Shown here: positions 5,760 to 6,926 of the stretch, in pieces
Position numbering within the stretch: the first letter of the stretch is position 1
Layout of the letters: every line of letters starts with the position of its first letter
Source of the DNA: Anaerolineae bacterium
GTDB lineage: Bacteria > Chloroflexota > Anaerolineae > JACIWR01
Length of the DNA: 6,926 bases
Direction of reading: 5' to 3'
Assembly: GCA_021162125.1 (NCBI GenBank)
Contig: JAGGZG010000202.1
Span: 1-6,926 of the forward strand
Program-made: the position numbers and the translations under genes
The notes under the pieces: model-generated
Told to the model about the DNA's origin: nothing
What the model saw: only the letters and a program-made list of their open reading frames with translations
Databases searched by the model: none

Positions 5760-6767
5760 ATGCCCCGGGTAATCACTCTGGGCGACATCAACCTGGACAT
5801 CATCGCTCACGTCGCCCGCTATCCCCGGCCCGGTGGGGATGGGCTGGCCGAGCAGTCTCACCTGCGCCCTGGCGGATCGGCGGCCAATACTGCGCTGATG
5901 TTGGCTCGCTGTGGGATCGAGGCGGCGGTTATTGGCCGGGTGGGCGCGGATGCGTTGGGTACGCAATTGCTGGCCGACCTGCGGGCTGGTGGGGTGGACG
6001 TGAGCCTGGTGCAGCGTGATCCCGGCGTGACTACGGGGACGATGTTCATCGTCATCACCCCCGATGGCGAGCGCACGATGTTCGGTTTCCGGGGGGCCAA
6101 CACTCGCACCGACCCGGCAGGCATCTCCGAGACGAACTTGCGTGGTGCTGACCACTTTCACCTGTCGGGCTACGCCCTGCTGGAATCCCCGCAGCGAGAG
6201 GCGGCACTTCGTGCCTTGGATCTGGCTCACCACGCCGGACTGACCACGTCCCTCGACGCCGGGTTGGAGATTCTGATCCGGCAAGCCGATTTGGTTCGTA
6301 CCCTCCTGCACCGGATAGACCTGTTCTTCCCCAATGTGGACGAGGCAGAGGCGCTTGTTGGCACACGCGATGCGCAAGCGGCCGTCGCCTGGCTGCGCGG
6401 GCAGGGGGCAAACACTGTGGCTCTCAAGTTGGGCGAGCGAGGGTGTGTGGTGGGGACGGAGGAGGACGTGTTCACGGTTCCCCCTTTCGTGGTTGAGGTG
6501 TGTGATACTACCGGGGCCGGTGATGCCTTCGACGCGGGGGTAATCTGCGGGCGCTTGAGTGGGTTGAGCTGGCGGGCGGCGGCCCTGCTGGGCAATGCCC
6601 TGGGAGCCCTGGTCGTCGCCGGCGAGGGTGCTCGGAGAGAGACCATCACGGGCGAGACCGTGGTCACTTTCCTGCGGCAGCGGCGAGGTCAACCCCGGTG
6701 GTTGGGCTGGCAGCGCGAGTTCGACGCCGTGATCAATATACTGAGTCCCCTGAAAAAGGTCATCTAA
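5760..6767 (+). CDS. PfkB-family (ribokinase-like) carbohydrate or nucleoside kinase
   Basis: A 335-residue cytosolic kinase that transfers the ATP gamma-phosphate to a sugar or nucleoside hydroxyl. The N-terminal substrate region has LGDINLDIIAHV (7-18, with N11 and D13), and the first PfkB signature runs from RPGGSAANTALMLARCG (36-52) through GRVGADALG (59-67). The second signature, DTTGAGDAFDAG (249-260), carries the anion-hole glycines and the predicted catalytic base D255. Between them, FPNVDEAEAL and KLGERGCVV are typical of the family. Length is normal apart from a short polar tail after about residue 307 (QRRGQPRWLGWQREF onward). The substrate cannot be told from sequence alone: ribokinase, fructokinase, 2-keto-3-deoxygluconate kinase and broad nucleoside kinase are all possible. 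It follows the histidine kinase after 39 bases and may be the last gene of the unit, though its link to signalling is unproven. Its stop codon shares a base with the downstream inverted-repeat element. Confidence 0.92.
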   Translation: MPRVITLGDINLDIIAHVARYPRPGGDGLAEQSHLRPGGSAANTALMLARCGIEAAVIGRVGADALGTQLLADLRAGGVDVSLVQRDPGVTTGTMFIVITPDGERTMFGFRGANTRTDPAGISETNLRGADHFHLSGYALLESPQREAALRALDLAHHAGLTTSLDAGLEILIRQADLVRTLLHRIDLFFPNVDEAEALVGTRDAQAAVAWLRGQGANTVALKLGERGCVVGTEEDVFTVPPFVVEVCDTTGAGDAFDAGVICGRLSGLSWRAAALLGNALGALVVAGEGARRETITGETVVTFLRQRRGQPRWLGWQREFDAVINILSPLKKVI

Positions 6768-6892
6768 CCACAGAGACACGGAGGACACAGAGAAAATTTA
6801 ACACTTGGTGCGAGAAAATTCTCCTTTGCGGGCCCATAAGTGGATTTTTGAAGGGTTATCAAAAATCTCTGTGCTTTCCGTGTCTCCGTGGT
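6767..6892. repeat. MITE-like element with 27-base imperfect terminal inverted repeats
   Basis: The left arm 6767-6793 begins ACCACAGAGACACGGAGG, and the right arm 6866-6892, read on the other strand, begins ACCACGGAGACACGGAAAG. They match at 23 of 27 positions. The 72 bases between are AT-rich compared with the genes and include a small 5-bp hairpin (6812-6816 with 6819-6823). There is no coding capacity for a transposase, so if mobile it would depend on an enzyme elsewhere. From memory, sequences of the ACCACAGAGACAC type are scattered through many environmental bacterial genomes; I have not checked this. As RNA, the arms could fold into a long stem after the PfkB stop and protect or end the message. 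Bases 6893-6926 show nothing I can name. Confidence 0.7.
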
Positions 6893-6926
6893 GAAATCTT
6901 CAGTTCTTTCAGAGAAGTCATATACC

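Noticed and set aside
5730..6788. 352-codon minus-strand open reading frame opposite the PfkB gene
   Set aside because: Same pattern: composition typical of an antisense shadow, and both PfkB signatures lie on the plus strand.

Overview
The window is a GC-rich stretch with five genes, all on the + strand and tightly spaced, flanked by two repeat-rich regions. No taxonomic marker gene is present. The high GC, the soluble multi-GAF signalling proteins, the TlyA methylase and the small self-complementary repeats in the gaps suggest a free-living, possibly thermophilic bacterium such as a member of Chloroflexota. This is inference from general resemblance, not from a search.

Layout. Positions 1-300 hold no protein gene I can support. 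Positions 1-189 form an imperfect inverted repeat enclosing several strong GC hairpins, which would fold as a multibranched RNA or a foldback element. Two mirrored hairpins follow at 210-254. Then come tlyA (301-1101, rRNA 2'-O-methyltransferase), a 703-residue soluble protein with three GAF domains and a class III adenylate cyclase domain (1171-3282), an AI-2E/PerM-family membrane protein (3272-4405), a soluble GAF histidine kinase (4446-5720) and a PfkB-family kinase (5760-6767). The window ends in a MITE-like element with 27-base imperfect inverted repeats (6767-6892) around an AT-rich core.

How the genes may work together. A good extended -10 promoter overlaps the stop codon of tlyA, so the cyclase, transporter, histidine kinase and perhaps the sugar or nucleoside kinase are probably a separate transcription unit from tlyA. 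The cyclase and transporter genes overlap by 11 bases, which suggests translational coupling. The unit combines two cytosolic GAF sensors with different outputs (cAMP synthesis and histidine phosphorylation) around one membrane transporter. No response regulator, cAMP receptor or phosphodiesterase is visible here, so the downstream partners must lie elsewhere.

The most unusual DNA signal is a family of short palindromes. Two 27-base copies, at 1118-1144 and 5717-5743, differ at six positions, and four of these are two compensating base-pair changes. Related hairpins at 41-66 and 233-257 share the same right end. One palindrome contains the histidine kinase stop codon, and the terminal inverted-repeat element shares bases with the PfkB stop codon.
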